Shown: positions 52,648 through 63,653, numbered from the stretch's first letter. The stretch: DNA of 64,000 nt from an uncultured Cellvibrionales bacterium (GCA_913062605.1 CAJXWQ010000006.1:1-64000); one strand, 5' to 3'. Numbers and translations are program-made. Notes: a model not told the origin generated them from the letters alone.

Positions 52648-53919
52648 CTAAACGGTAGGCAGTGTTAACGGCAGGGTTTTCGTGTCTACCCAATTTTCCG
52701 GTACCCCTAGTGTTTCCCCAATCTCTTTGACCACTTTTTCTGCGGTGGCACGATAACCAGTGAGTTTGCCACCATAGATGCCCAGATAATGGGGTCGCCT
52801 TGGCTGATCAGTGATTAAGCGTACTTCCCGGCTGCGGTGATAGTGTTTCTGACGGCCACTTGGCAGTACTCGCAACCCCGCCATTTCGCCACAAACGTTG
52901 CCATCATATTCAGGGAAATGAGAGGCTAATACTTCAAGCAGATATTGGCGCTCCTGTTCGGTCGGTGAAGCATCTTCAGGATTGCCTTCAAATAGTGTTT
53001 CAGTTGTGCCCAAAAGGGTCTTGTCGTACCAAGGTAAAACAAAAATGGCACGTTTATCTGTGGGAGATTCAAGGTAGAAACACTGGTCGCTAATTTTCTT
53101 GTCGAGAATTAAGTGTGCACCCTGAACAAGATCTACTTCAATTGATCTGGGAGGAGGCGAGATGGCACTGACAACGTGGTTTACCCAAGGGCCCCCCGCA
53201 TTCACAAGGAAGCGGCATGAAACACTGTTTTCATCTTCGGTTTGGGTGTTGTTTTTATCGGAGCTGTTTTTATCAATACAAGTTTTATCGGCACTGTTTT
53301 TATCGGTGCTAGTTTTTTGGGAACTGGTTTTATAGCAAACCCGGTAGCCATCTTCAGTTTGTTCGGCATTGATAAATTCTGCCGGGCAGCATGTTTCAGC
53401 ACCCAGTGATACTGCGGACTGAATAACAGCCGCTGTCAGTTTGGCGTCATCGGTTTGGGCATCATGATAACGGTAGACCTTTTGAAGGTCTTTGGCTTCT
53501 AGTCCTGCCAGCTCGCTCCATTGTGACTCAGGGACGACTTCAAATTTAGATTCTTCATGAAAACCTGACAGCATCCAATACAGGGTGAGGCCTGAGTGTA
53601 TTTGCCATGAATGGTAGTTTGAGTGCTTATAGACAGGGAGGTAAAACCAGTTGGAATGCACCAGTTCCGGGGCATTCTTCAGCAGTAGGGCGCGTTCTTG
53701 CAGGCCTTCCTGTACCAGTGACAGTTCGCCACCCTGCAAATAACGCAGACCGCCGTGAATGAGCTTGCTGGATTTGCTGGAGGTACCGGCTGCCCAGTCA
53801 GTTTTTTCCAGAATTAATGTGGAGTACCCCGCTGCCTGAGCCGCTTGAGCAACCCCCGCACCTTGAATACCTCCACCGATGACCACCACATCATAGGTGG
53901 TGTCGTTATTATTGTTCAT
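52648..53919 (-). CDS. FAD-dependent glycerol-3-phosphate dehydrogenase-like protein
   Basis: A 423-residue DAO-superfamily flavoprotein. It has the dinucleotide-binding VVVIGGGIQGAGVAQAAQ and GlpD hallmarks KTDWAAGTSSKSSKLIHGGLRYLQ and YGGKLTGYRATAEKV. It lacks the about 80-residue C-terminal helical domain of full-length GlpD (about 500 residues). Residues about 203-225 form a 5-residue repeat insert of the type S-x-D-K-N. It probably oxidises glycerol-3-phosphate to DHAP with electrons to quinone. The next gene on this strand upstream is a glycerophosphodiesterase, which would supply glycerol-3-phosphate. Confidence 0.82.
   Translation of the reverse strand: MNNNNDTTYDVVVIGGGIQGAGVAQAAQAAGYSTLILEKTDWAAGTSSKSSKLIHGGLRYLQGGELSLVQEGLQERALLLKNAPELVHSNWFYLPVYKHSNYHSWQIHSGLTLYWMLSGFHEESKFEVVPESQWSELAGLEAKDLQKVYRYHDAQTDDAKLTAAVIQSAVSLGAETCCPAEFINAEQTEDGYRVCYKTSSQKTSTDKNSADKTCIDKNSSDKNNTQTEDENSVSCRFLVNAGGPWVNHVVSAISPPPRSIEVDLVQGAHLILDKKISDQCFYLESPTDKRAIFVLPWYDKTLLGTTETLFEGNPEDASPTEQERQYLLEVLASHFPEYDGNVCGEMAGLRVLPSGRQKHYHRSREVRLITDQPRRPHYLGIYGGKLTGYRATAEKVVKEIGETLGVPENWVDTKTLPLTLPTV
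53250..53312 (-). repeat. 15-bp in-frame minisatellite in the GlpD-like gene
   Basis: About four imperfect tandem units of AGCACCGATAAAAAC on the minus strand, each encoding a five-residue unit (STDKN, SADKT, CIDKN, SSDKN). Because the unit is a multiple of three, copy changes lengthen or shorten a hydrophilic loop without breaking the frame. Confidence 0.85.
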
Positions 53920-53971
53920 AGTTAGTAGTACTCGTGTTTGCTGTTTTTACTGCTACAAAAAAGAGTCTATA

Positions 53972-54724
53972 TCAGAGTGCTCTATGGGCCAGATTTTGTA
54001 TCATGCCACCAATATCAAAGGTTTCTACCATATCAGCACCTCGATCAAACCAGGCAATAGTTTGGTCTGGGTCTTCGACCTCGTATATGACTACTGTGCT
54101 TTCAATGTGATCTAGCGTCACCCCGTCGGGAACCTTCTTTGCATCACAGAAGATAAATTCAGGTTGAATCTCGGCAATAAATGATTCTTCCAGATCACTC
54201 CATTGCTTTAATACTAAACCGAGACGAGGATAGCCCTGTTTCCAAGCATGGTGAATAAACTCGTCGCTAAAGCTGATTAAAACACACTGGTTAGCAACGG
54301 GTTTCGATCCTTTTGTGATAGCTTCAGTGACAATATTGTAAGCCTGATCAATGCCTTCGATGTGAATGCCTGAACGTTTGAGTTCAATAAAGGCGGTCAC
54401 TTTTGGATTAGCGGAGAGTAAATGTACCAGCGCGGTTAACGGCGTCACTGTTTCGTGATTAAACTGGTTTCCCAGGCGCCCTGGTTCAGATGCCGGGAGG
54501 TGGGTGAGTTCTGATAGGTTGAGAAGGTGTACGGCATTATCCAACCCACTGATACGGCCCATCAGCGTGTCGTGATAAAGAACCGGTTGATGGTCGGCGC
54601 TGAATAAAATGTCGGTTTCAATAAAATGCGCACCAGCGTCAATGGCCTTGCTGATACCTAGCAGGGTATTTTCCGGGAAGCACTTTGGATAGCCCCTGTG
54701 AGCCACTAGTCGATCCGTCAGCAT
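53972..54724 (-). CDS. Glycerophosphodiester phosphodiesterase
   Basis: A 250-residue GDPD-family TIM barrel: VAHRGYPKCFPENTLLGISKAIDAGAHFIETDI carries the HRG, ENT and E-x-D metal-binding motifs, followed by PVLYHDTLMGRISG (catalytic His) and AFIELKR. There is no signal peptide, so it is the cytosolic UgpQ type. It hydrolyses glycerophosphodiesters to glycerol-3-phosphate. It is 50 bp upstream of the GlpD-like gene on the same strand, forming a small lipid-headgroup salvage operon. Confidence 0.9.
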   Translation of the reverse strand: MLTDRLVAHRGYPKCFPENTLLGISKAIDAGAHFIETDILFSADHQPVLYHDTLMGRISGLDNAVHLLNLSELTHLPASEPGRLGNQFNHETVTPLTALVHLLSANPKVTAFIELKRSGIHIEGIDQAYNIVTEAITKGSKPVANQCVLISFSDEFIHHAWKQGYPRLGLVLKQWSDLEESFIAEIQPEFIFCDAKKVPDGVTLDHIESTVVIYEVEDPDQTIAWFDRGADMVETFDIGGMIQNLAHRAL

Positions 54725-54862
54725 CTAACAAACCCTGTTCTCAGCTACACCTTAATCCTAGTGTCTATTGGCCTGCGTGCCTAGTGGCTTTTAACTCTCC
54801 CGTTGGGGGCGACAATGAATGATCGCCCCGGGTTTTAGAACCACGGGGTTTAGAGAGTGTAC

Positions 54863-55708
54863 TCAGGCCAGCTTTTTCTCACCAGCTTCTACAGATTGTA
54901 GAATTAGTGTGTTGATAGTCATTGGGCCCACGCCACCAGGAACCGGGGTGAGGGCAGCTACACGATCATGTAGTGGCGCCAGCTCGATGTCACCTATACC
55001 ACCGGGGTGATAGCCAGCATCGACAACGACGGCCCCATCTTTGATCCAGTCGGCTTTGATGAATTCAGGCTTACCCACTGCTCCCACAACAATATCGGCC
55101 CCCTTGATAATTTCAGGCAGGTTTTTGGTGCGAGAATGGCAAATGGTCACAGTAGCATTGGCATTAAGCATCATCATCGCCATAGGTTTGCCGAGAATGG
55201 GGCTACGACCCACGACAACAGCGTGTTTACCCTCAAGAGGAATATCGTAAGCAGCTAACAGGCGCATGATGCCCTGTGGTGTGGCGGAGCCGTAGGCCTC
55301 TTCTCCCATGGCCATACGGCCAAAGCCCAGGCAGGTGACACCGTCTACATCCTTGCCGAGAGCAATGTTGTCAAAGCAATCACGTTCTTCAATTTGTCCG
55401 GGTACTGGATGCTGTAGGAGGATGCCCTGGCAGTTAGGGTTAGCATTCAATTCATCGATTTTAGCCATCAGTTCTTCTGTGGTTGTCTCCTCGGGCATTT
55501 CCACCGCAATTGATTCCATACCAACACGTTTGCAGGCATTTTGTTTCATTCGCACATAGGTGGCAGAGGCTGGATCGCCGCCCACTAAAATAGTGGCAAG
55601 CATTGGAGTTTGGCCAGCATTGCGCTCTTTTAGCTGCGCAACGCGCTCAGTCAATTCTGCTTCAGTTTGCTGGGCAATGGCTTTGCCATCGAGAATTAGT
55701 GCTGGCAT
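54863..55708 (-). CDS. folD: Bifunctional methylenetetrahydrofolate dehydrogenase/cyclohydrolase
   Basis: A 281-residue FolD of normal length. The folate site has [15 protein letters not shown] with the catalytic Tyr and Lys; [32 protein letters not shown] (Rossmann fold) and the C-terminal [11 protein letters not shown] are typical. It interconverts methylene-, methenyl- and formyl-tetrahydrofolate with NADP. Its 3' neighbour is the glycerophosphodiesterase, about 140 bp away. Confidence 0.96.
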   Translation of the reverse strand: MPALILDGKAIAQQTEAELTERVAQLKERNAGQTPMLATILVGGDPASATYVRMKQNACKRVGMESIAVEMPEETTTEELMAKIDELNANPNCQGILLQHPVPGQIEERDCFDNIALGKDVDGVTCLGFGRMAMGEEAYGSATPQGIMRLLAAYDIPLEGKHAVVVGRSPILGKPMAMMMLNANATVTICHSRTKNLPEIIKGADIVVGAVGKPEFIKADWIKDGAVVVDAGYHPGGIGDIELAPLHDRVAALTPVPGGVGPMTINTLILQSVEAGEKKLA

Positions 55709-55870
55709 GAGTTTGTAGACTCCGAGTCAATGTTGGGAAAGGCAGCATTTTCGCATTTCGCTTTGTTCCTGTGAAGGGAATCTGTCAATCCGATTGAACG
55801 CTTTTTGATTGACGAGGCCGACTGTCGTCAGTATCATGCGCACCTCTCGAAAAGAGGGTTTTTAAGACAT

Positions 55871-55947
55871 CGGGAATTAGCGCAGTCTGGTAGCGCGCCT
55901 GCTTTGGGAGCAGGATGTCGGGGGTTCGAATCCCTCATTCCCGACCA
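55871..55947 (+). tRNA. tRNA-Pro(UGG)
   Basis: A 77-nt cloverleaf with acceptor CGGGAAT/ATTCCCG, discriminator A, encoded CCA, anticodon loop TTTGGGA (anticodon TGG) and T arm GGGGG-TTCGAAT-CCCTC. It is first of a three-tRNA cluster. Confidence 0.96.
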
Positions 55948-55995
55948 CTCTTTTTTAGAGAAGCATTTTTTGTTTTTAGAAAAGCACTTTGTTGA

Positions 55996-56072
<77 letters not shown>

Positions 56073-56095
56073 TCCAGCCAATCAGTGCAATCAAT

Positions 56096-56172
56096 GGTGG
56101 CTGTAGCTCAGTTGGTAGAGCTCCGGATTGTGATTCCGGCGGTCGCGGGTTCAATCCCCGTCAGCCACCCCA
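56096..56172 (+). tRNA. tRNA-His(GUG)
   Basis: Acceptor GTGGCTG/CAGCCAC, anticodon loop TTGTGAT (anticodon GTG), discriminator C and encoded CCA. The extra G at 56096 is the His-specific G-1, which pairs with C73. It is third in the cluster, probably co-transcribed with the two tRNAs before it. Confidence 0.96.
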
Positions 56173-56378
56173 TTTTTCACTTCCCCTATACTTTTGCTCT
56201 TGTTTATTAACTTCCGCTCTTGTTTCTGACGGTTAGCTTCGTTTACTTTTTACCTCTTTTTTGGTCCCTCTTGCTGTCATCCCTTAAGTCTACAATTTCA
56301 ATCCTCAGTTTGTTACAGAGAGTGCCCATTGATTCTGTTAAAGTGGCGCTAATTCCCCCTTAGATCAGGAATACCCTC

Positions 56379-57719
56379 TTGCCTCTGTTAAAAGCATTAC
56401 CGTTACACAAACAGTTATTAAAAGCCCTGGAGAAACTGGACTTTACTGAAGCAACAGCAGTACAGGCACAAACGATACCAGCCACCATGGCGGGTAAGGA
56501 TTTAATGGTGTCGGCACAGACGGGCAGTGGTAAAACGGCCGCCTTTCTATTGCCAATTTTACACCGTATGTTGACCCATGACGCACCGAACAGTGGAACA
56601 CGCGCGTTGATTTTGCTGCCTACGCGTGAACTGGCACTACAGACACAACAGCATTTTGAGCAGTTGGCCGCTTTTACCTACATTAAATCTGGCCTGGTCA
56701 TTGGTGGTGAAGCATTTAAACACCAGGTAGCAACACTGCGTAAAAACCCAGAAGTATTGATCGCGACTCCAGGGCGTTTGGTCGAACATATAGAAAAAGG
56801 TACTCCTGACTTCAAAGACTTGGAAGTATTTGTGCTGGATGAAGCAGACCGCATGCTTGATATGGGTTTTGCTATCGATATGTATGCCATTGCTGAGAGT
56901 TGTAATAAGCAGCGGCAGAATTTGTTGTTCTCGGCAACGTTAAAACATAAAGAGCTTGGGCGTATCAGTGCGACCTTCAAAGATCCAGAATTTATTGAAG
57001 TAGATTCGCACCGGCAACAACATAGCCATATCACACAACAGCTGGTTTTGGCTGATGATATAAAACACAAAGAGAAATTGGTGGCGGCGCTGCTGGCGGA
57101 AGAGCGAGCCGGTGAAGAGCAAATACGTAAAGTCTTTATTTTTTGTAATACCCGCATACAGTGTCAGCAGCTAAGTAATTTTTTACGCTATAAGAAATTC
57201 AAAGCAAATTGTATTCATGGTGAAATCCCGCAGAGTGAGCGGAAACAAATAATGAATCAGTTCAGGCAGGGTGGGGTAGATGTATTAGTCGCTACCGATC
57301 TTGCCGCTCGTGGGCTGGATATCAATGATGTGGATCTGGTGATCAACTTTAACATTGCCCAGTCAGGCGATGATCATGTCCACCGCGTAGGCCGTACCGG
57401 TAGAGCAGGGCAGGAAGGCAAAGCCATTACGTTGATTGATGGTAACGAATGGAATCAGATGTCCAGTATTGAGCGCTATCTGAAAATTCGTTTTGAACGT
57501 CGGGTTGTCGCTGGTTTAAAAGCCAATTACAGTGGCCCAAAAAAGGTTAAAAAATCAGGTAAGGCTGCTGGTACTAAAAAGAAAAAAATCGATCCAAAAA
57601 AATCCAAAGCAACGAAGTCTAAGTCCAAAAAGCCTAAGTCAACAAAGTCCAGGCCACCAAAGAAAAATACGATAAAGTCTGGGGGCGGTGATGGTTTTGA
57701 TGTTCTTCGAAAAAAATAG
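56379..57719 (+). CDS. DEAD-box RNA helicase (RhlE/SrmB-like)
   Basis: A 446-residue helicase. Ordered motifs: Q motif (FTEATAVQAQTIP), I (SAQTGSGKT), Ia (LPTRELALQ), TPGRL, II (DEAD), III (SAT), ATDLAARGLDI and VI (HRVGRTGR). The C-terminal about 50 residues are Lys/Ser/Pro-rich (KKIDPKKSKATKSKSKK) and should bind RNA. It probably remodels rRNA or mRNA structure. The start is TTG at 56379 with TCAGGA eight bases upstream. SrmB is the closest guess but is not certain. Confidence 0.88.
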   Translation: MPLLKALPLHKQLLKALEKLDFTEATAVQAQTIPATMAGKDLMVSAQTGSGKTAAFLLPILHRMLTHDAPNSGTRALILLPTRELALQTQQHFEQLAAFTYIKSGLVIGGEAFKHQVATLRKNPEVLIATPGRLVEHIEKGTPDFKDLEVFVLDEADRMLDMGFAIDMYAIAESCNKQRQNLLFSATLKHKELGRISATFKDPEFIEVDSHRQQHSHITQQLVLADDIKHKEKLVAALLAEERAGEEQIRKVFIFCNTRIQCQQLSNFLRYKKFKANCIHGEIPQSERKQIMNQFRQGGVDVLVATDLAARGLDINDVDLVINFNIAQSGDDHVHRVGRTGRAGQEGKAITLIDGNEWNQMSSIERYLKIRFERRVVAGLKANYSGPKKVKKSGKAAGTKKKKIDPKKSKATKSKSKKPKSTKSRPPKKNTIKSGGGDGFDVLRKK

Positions 57720-57768
57720 TACGCACAACCAGTTGATAAGTAGAGCATTGGAAGAGAGTAAGCCCTAA

Positions 57769-58233
57769 GTGAACGTTGAATGTATTTATATATGTCCAGA
57801 AGCTGGTAAGTCTCAGCAGTATTGCCAGAAAATTGAACTGGTGGCTGGTTATGGGATTGTCGGGGATAGAAATTACGGCCTATCCAGGTGGCCAGGGCAA
57901 AATTTAACCCTGATTGAAGTAGAAGAGGTAGAAAGTTTTATTCGTGAACAAAATATAGAAAATGACCTTTCTCTCACTCGCCGAAATATCCTAACGCGAG
58001 GTGTACGGTTAAATGAACTGGTTGGAAAAAAATTCAACATTGGAGATGTAACGTTAATAGGGGTAGAGCTGTGTGAACCATGCAGCAGTCTTGGTGCCGC
58101 CCTTGACGGTTCTGCCTTGTCGTCAAAGTTGGTCGTCGAAAGATTTCTTCATCGCGGTGGATTAAGAGTTGATGTGTTGACATCAGGTGTCATCGAGCTT
58201 GGTGCAACAATAACTAGCCTAAATAATGAATAG
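57769..58233 (+). CDS. MOSC domain protein
   Basis: A 154-residue single-domain MOSC protein (molybdenum cofactor sulfurase C-terminal type). Marks are AGYGIVGDRNYGLS, a RRNILTRGVRLNELVGKKF strand and the conserved Cys in LCEPCSSL. MOSC proteins bind or transfer sulfur/Moco; a specific partner is not visible. The start is GTG at 57769, 50 bp after the helicase gene. Confidence 0.88.
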   Translation: MNVECIYICPEAGKSQQYCQKIELVAGYGIVGDRNYGLSRWPGQNLTLIEVEEVESFIREQNIENDLSLTRRNILTRGVRLNELVGKKFNIGDVTLIGVELCEPCSSLGAALDGSALSSKLVVERFLHRGGLRVDVLTSGVIELGATITSLNNE

Positions 58234-58261
58234 TTAAAAATGACCATTTCTGTTGGGTGAT

Positions 58262-58822
58262 ATGTTGGATAGAGATCAAATAATTAAATCGGTGCGGCAC
58301 TGGGTGGAAACTATCGTGGTGGGGCTAAACCTTTGTCCTTTTGCCAAACGCGAATTACTAAATCACCGGGTGCGTTTTTCTGTAACAGGGGCAACCACAG
58401 AAGAACAACTGTTGGTTGAACTGCAAACCGAGTTAGAGCTGCTTAACCGTGATGAATCGATTGAAACCACCTTGCTGATACACCCTGAGGTCTTGCAGGA
58501 ATTTTATGATTACAACCAATTTCTGGACTATGTCGATGGCCTGTTGGTAGAGATGGCACTGGAAGGGGTCTATCAGGTGGCGAGCTTTCATCCAGATTAT
58601 CAGTTTGGTGGTACTGAGCCTGATGATGCAGAGAATTATACCAACCGATCGCCTTATCCTATGTTACACCTGATTCGAGAGGCAAGCCTGGAGCAGGCCG
58701 TTGCTAACTACCCGGACGCGGATGGGATTCCCGAGAGAAATATAGCGCTGGTGACAAGCCTGGGGAGAGATAAGATGCAGACCTTATTAAAGGCCTGTTT
58801 TCACGATACTGAAAAACGATGA
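58262..58822 (+). CDS. DUF1415 protein
   Basis: A 186-residue protein from ATG 58262 (a TTG at 58253 is also possible) with clear DUF1415 features: HWVETIVVGLNLCPFAKRE near the start and FHPDYQFGGTEPDDAENYTNRSPYPMLHLIRE in the middle. The family is common in proteobacteria and has no established function. Its stop overlaps the YkgJ gene start by 4 bp. Confidence 0.88.
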   Translation: MLDRDQIIKSVRHWVETIVVGLNLCPFAKRELLNHRVRFSVTGATTEEQLLVELQTELELLNRDESIETTLLIHPEVLQEFYDYNQFLDYVDGLLVEMALEGVYQVASFHPDYQFGGTEPDDAENYTNRSPYPMLHLIREASLEQAVANYPDADGIPERNIALVTSLGRDKMQTLLKACFHDTEKR

Positions 58823-59139
58823 TATTAGACGACGAGCCTTTCAACGACAAATGCATAAATGTTACAGCTCTACCTGAAACTGAGGTGACCTGTGAAAGCT
58901 GTGATGCTTGCTGTTGTCGATTGGAGGTCTTACTCATTACCGACACAGGGGTGCCTGATCGTTTTATAGAGACTGACCAGTGGGGTGGGCGGCGTATGGC
59001 ACAGCTAGATGATGGTTGGTGTGCAGCCCTGGACCGAAATACCATGATGTGTACAATTTATGAGAACCGCCCATTGATTTGTCGTGAGTTTGAGATGGGC
59101 GAATATGAGTGTCTAGTGGAGCGAGCTGTTAATTTGTAA
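58819..59139 (+). CDS. YkgJ-family cysteine cluster protein
   Basis: A 106-residue protein with the cysteine pattern of the YkgJ/UPF0153 zinc- or iron-cluster family: CESCDACCCRLEV, then WCAALDRNTMMCTIYENRPLICREF and a final YEC. It is translationally coupled to the DUF1415 gene by a 4-bp overlap, so the two may work together. Function is unknown. Confidence 0.87.
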   Translation: MILDDEPFNDKCINVTALPETEVTCESCDACCCRLEVLLITDTGVPDRFIETDQWGGRRMAQLDDGWCAALDRNTMMCTIYENRPLICREFEMGEYECLVERAVNL

Positions 59140-59285
59140 GGCGCTATCTCATTTTTTGTTACGGCTGGTCGTAATGGTACCCCTTGGGACACCCTGTAAA
59201 TCTTTACGACTGGAGACTATGGCAACAGGGCGCGATTATGGGTGATTCTCAGCACTCAATACAGACTTGTTACATGATATAAAAT

Positions 59286-59990
59286 ATGGCTGATTCAAGA
59301 TCACTCATTTGTCCCCTCTGTAATGCCAATGCTGTTGTTGATTATTGGTCAGAGACTAGAAGGGGTTCTAATAGCAGAGACTATTATCAATGTTGTCTGT
59401 GCCAGCTGGTGTTTGTGCCCCCATGGCAGCACTTGCCTGCTGAGCAGGAAAAGGTTCATTATGATTTGCACGAAAACAGCCCTGAGGATAACAATTACCG
59501 CCAGTTTCTGAGTCGACTTGCGGACCCACTGGCGGCACGTCTTCATAGCGGGGCAAAAGGATTGGACTTTGGTTCAGGTCCGGGGCCTACGTTATCGGTC
59601 ATGTTAGAAGAGACGGGTTTTACTACAGAGATCTATGATGTTTTTTATGCTGCGGATGAGGCAGTGCTAGATCGTCAATATGATTTCATTGTGGCCACTG
59701 AGGTGGTGGAGCATTTATCGCAGCCAGGTAGTGAGCTAGATAGACTTTGGGCAATGCTTAAGCCGGGAGGTTGGTTGGGGCTGATGACCAAGATGGTTCT
59801 GAATAAAGAGGCATTTAGTCAATGGCATTACAAAAATGATCCGACCCATATCTGTTTTTTCAGTCGAGAGACCTTTGATTATTTGTTTCGATCATGGGGT
59901 GTAACCGCTGAGTATCCGGCTAACGACGTTATTCTGGTCAGAAAGGAGACCCAGGAAGGGTGCTTTGGTTTAAAGGATACAGTGGTTTAA
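59286..59990 (+). CDS. SAM-dependent methyltransferase with N-terminal zinc ribbon
   Basis: A 234-residue protein. An N-terminal ribbon (ICPLCNANA and YQCCLCQLVF) precedes a class I methyltransferase domain with LDFGSGPGPTLSVM (SAM motif), FIVATEVVEHLSQP and LKPGGWLGLMTKM. The layout is common in methyltransferase_23-type proteins of unknown substrate. It sits alone, 146 bp after the YkgJ gene and 153 bp before fadB. Confidence 0.82.
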   Translation: MADSRSLICPLCNANAVVDYWSETRRGSNSRDYYQCCLCQLVFVPPWQHLPAEQEKVHYDLHENSPEDNNYRQFLSRLADPLAARLHSGAKGLDFGSGPGPTLSVMLEETGFTTEIYDVFYAADEAVLDRQYDFIVATEVVEHLSQPGSELDRLWAMLKPGGWLGLMTKMVLNKEAFSQWHYKNDPTHICFFSRETFDYLFRSWGVTAEYPANDVILVRKETQEGCFGLKDTVV

Positions 59991-60143
59991 AGGTACTACT
60001 GTCTGAGTAGATGGAACTGGTTGGTCACAGAAGCCCTTTGCCGGTTGTGCTGTGCCGCGGATACTATCGAAGGTATGTTTAATGACGTAATGGCCTTGCA
60101 GTCCTGCGTATTAGCAATAAATAATTAAGATACAGGAGAGCCT

Positions 60144-62306
60144 ATGTTTCAGGCGAACAACCTCAAATTACAGTCATTGGATGATGGCTACGTGGAGCTG
60201 CATTTCGATGCCTCAAAGGGCTCGGTCAATGTATTTAACCAAGCCACAATAGCGGAGCTACTTGAGGCGTTGTCAGCGTTGGAGAAGCAGCCAGGTGTAA
60301 AAGGTCTGCTGCTAACCAGTGGAAAAGGTGTTTTTATTGCGGGAGCTGACATCACTGAATTTGGTGCTGTCTTTAATGGTACAGATGATGACCGTAGAGC
60401 GTTTCTTAGTTCGGGTAATCAGGCCTTTAACAAAATTGAATCATTACCTTTCCCCACCGTAGTTGCCATTAATGGTTTTGCTTTGGGTGGAGGCTTTGAG
60501 GTCTGTCTGGCCTGTGATTTCCGGGTAATGTCCAGTAAAGCTCAAGTTGGAGTGCCAGAAACAAAATTAGGCATTATCCCCGGTTGGGGTGGCACCGTAC
60601 GCTTGCCGCGACTTATGGGCTTTGATAATGCAGTGCGGTGGATTACCACGGGTGGCCACAATAAAGCCGCGGCTGCTCTCAGGGATGGTGCGGTGGATGC
60701 CGTAGTAAATCCTGACGTATTACGAGATGAAGCACTAGATATGCTAGTTCGTGCCGCAGAGGGGCAGCTAGATTACTCATCGCGTAGGGAGCAGAAACAG
60801 TCACCACTGACACTCAATGAGATTGAGCTCGAAATGTCTATTCATACTTGTAGGGATATGGTCGCTGCGAAGGCGGGACCAAATTACCCTGCACCAGTTG
60901 CTGCTGTGGAGGTGCTTGCCAAAGCGTCAAACATGTCTCGTGACGATGCGCTGGAAGTAGAATTTCAGGCCTTTAGTAAATTGTCACAGACTCCTCAGTG
61001 CCGCGCATTGGTCGGTATGTTTCTCAATGATCAGTACATTGGTTCGGTTGCCAAAAAGTACGGGAAAAAGAGTACCAAGGCGATCAATCATGCAACCGCA
61101 CTGGGTGCCGGCATTATGGGTGGTGGTATTGCCTACCAGAATGCAATAAAGGGATTCCCTGTATTGATGAAGGATATCAATACAGACTCTCTGGCGCTGG
61201 GTATGAGCGAGGCGAACAAGTTGCTGGCCAAGCGTGTTGATAGGGGCCGAATGTCACCGCTGGATGCCGGTAATGTATTGTCTCGGATTATGCCGTCGCT
61301 GAGTTATGACGGAATTGAAAATACCGATATTGTGATTGAGGCTGTGGTAGAGAATGCCAAAATCAAGGGTATTGTTCTGGCTGAAGTAGAAGGGAAGCTT
61401 GCTGAAGATGCCATTCTGGTTTCAAACACGTCTACCATTTCCATTGATCAGCTAGCGGGAAATCTGCAACGTCCGGAAAATTTCTGTGGCATGCACTTTT
61501 TCAACCCAGTACATGCCATGCCGCTCGTTGAGGTGATTCGAGGATCGAAAACCTCAGAGGGAACATTGGCAGCTGTGGTTGCTCATGCTCAGGCCTTGGG
61601 TAAGAAACCGATAGTGGTAAATGATTGCCCCGGATTTTTGGTAAACCGAGTGTTGTTTCCCGCCGTGTTTGGTTTCGACATGATGATCATTGACGGTGCT
61701 GATTTCCAGCAAGTTGATCGAGTGATGGAAGCCTGGGGCTGGCCCATGGGTCCGGCATACCTGATGGATGTTGTGGGTATTGATACGGCCGTTCATTGCT
61801 TTCCCTCGATTCTTGAGGGTTATCCCGAGCGAATGTCTGATATTTATGGGGGGAGTTATAAGGTTTCACCCACAAAACTGTTGTTTGAAAACGATCGTCT
61901 GGGGCAGAAAAATGGTGTGGGTTATTACCTCTATGAGAAGGATAAGCGCGGCAAGCCTAAGAAGTCTGTAGACGATACAGTCTATGCCTTGATCAAGCCC
62001 CATGTCAGAGAGTCTCAGCCATTAAGTGATGAAGATATTATTGCCCGCTTTATGATCCCCATGTGTATTGAGTTGGCTCATTGTTTGGAAGAGGGTGTTG
62101 TTGGTTCTCCGGCAGAGGCAGATATGTCGGTGGTTTATGGTCTTGGTTTCCCTGCTTTCCGTGGTGGTATCTTCCGTTGGATGGATGAGGTTGGTCTCGA
62201 CAAGTTCTGTGAAATGGCAGACAGCTACAGTGAACTTGGCAAGCTCTATAAGCCGACCCAAAGAATGTATGAAATGGCAGCTAATGGTGAGAGCTATTAT
62301 GCCTAG
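60144..62306 (+). CDS. fadB: Multifunctional fatty acid oxidation complex alpha subunit
   Basis: A 720-residue fusion of enoyl-CoA hydratase (1-190; oxyanion segments FIAGADITEFG and FALGGGFEVCLACDFRV, catalytic Glu in VPETKLGIIPGWGG) and 3-hydroxyacyl-CoA dehydrogenase (about 310-720; NAD site TALGAGIMGGGIAYQN, then MHFFNPVHAMPLVEVIRG). It performs the two middle steps of beta-oxidation. GGAG lies eight bases before the ATG. It is co-transcribed with fadA 75 bp downstream. Confidence 0.93.
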   Translation: MFQANNLKLQSLDDGYVELHFDASKGSVNVFNQATIAELLEALSALEKQPGVKGLLLTSGKGVFIAGADITEFGAVFNGTDDDRRAFLSSGNQAFNKIESLPFPTVVAINGFALGGGFEVCLACDFRVMSSKAQVGVPETKLGIIPGWGGTVRLPRLMGFDNAVRWITTGGHNKAAAALRDGAVDAVVNPDVLRDEALDMLVRAAEGQLDYSSRREQKQSPLTLNEIELEMSIHTCRDMVAAKAGPNYPAPVAAVEVLAKASNMSRDDALEVEFQAFSKLSQTPQCRALVGMFLNDQYIGSVAKKYGKKSTKAINHATALGAGIMGGGIAYQNAIKGFPVLMKDINTDSLALGMSEANKLLAKRVDRGRMSPLDAGNVLSRIMPSLSYDGIENTDIVIEAVVENAKIKGIVLAEVEGKLAEDAILVSNTSTISIDQLAGNLQRPENFCGMHFFNPVHAMPLVEVIRGSKTSEGTLAAVVAHAQALGKKPIVVNDCPGFLVNRVLFPAVFGFDMMIIDGADFQQVDRVMEAWGWPMGPAYLMDVVGIDTAVHCFPSILEGYPERMSDIYGGSYKVSPTKLLFENDRLGQKNGVGYYLYEKDKRGKPKKSVDDTVYALIKPHVRESQPLSDEDIIARFMIPMCIELAHCLEEGVVGSPAEADMSVVYGLGFPAFRGGIFRWMDEVGLDKFCEMADSYSELGKLYKPTQRMYEMAANGESYYA

Positions 62307-62378
62307 GATAGCTATGTGTAGGACAAATACTGTGTCTAGGGCAACTGCTGTCGTTGAGAAAAGAACAAGAGGAGATAA

Positions 62379-63560
<1,182 letters not shown>

Positions 63561-63606
63561 TGCCAGATTTGTATCACTAACCTGTTCCACCAAATAGTAT
63601 TAACGT

Positions 63607-63653
63607 TACGCCATAAAAAAGGCCGGTGATTCACCGGCCTTTTTTATGGCGTA
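63607..63653. terminator. Extended perfect palindrome/terminator after fadA
   Basis: Inverted repeat with 23-bp perfect arms around a single central base: a GC core (GGCCGGTGA/TCACCGGCC) flanked by A6/T6 tracts and then an outer ACGCCAT/ATGGCGT stem. The core plus T-run is a bidirectional intrinsic terminator; the outer stem is unusually long. Confidence 0.88.

Noticed and set aside
54800-54850. Hairpin GGGGCGA/TCGCCCC as the folD terminator
   Set aside because: Its T-run lies on the plus-strand side, the wrong orientation for the minus-strand folD transcript, and no plus-strand gene ends there.
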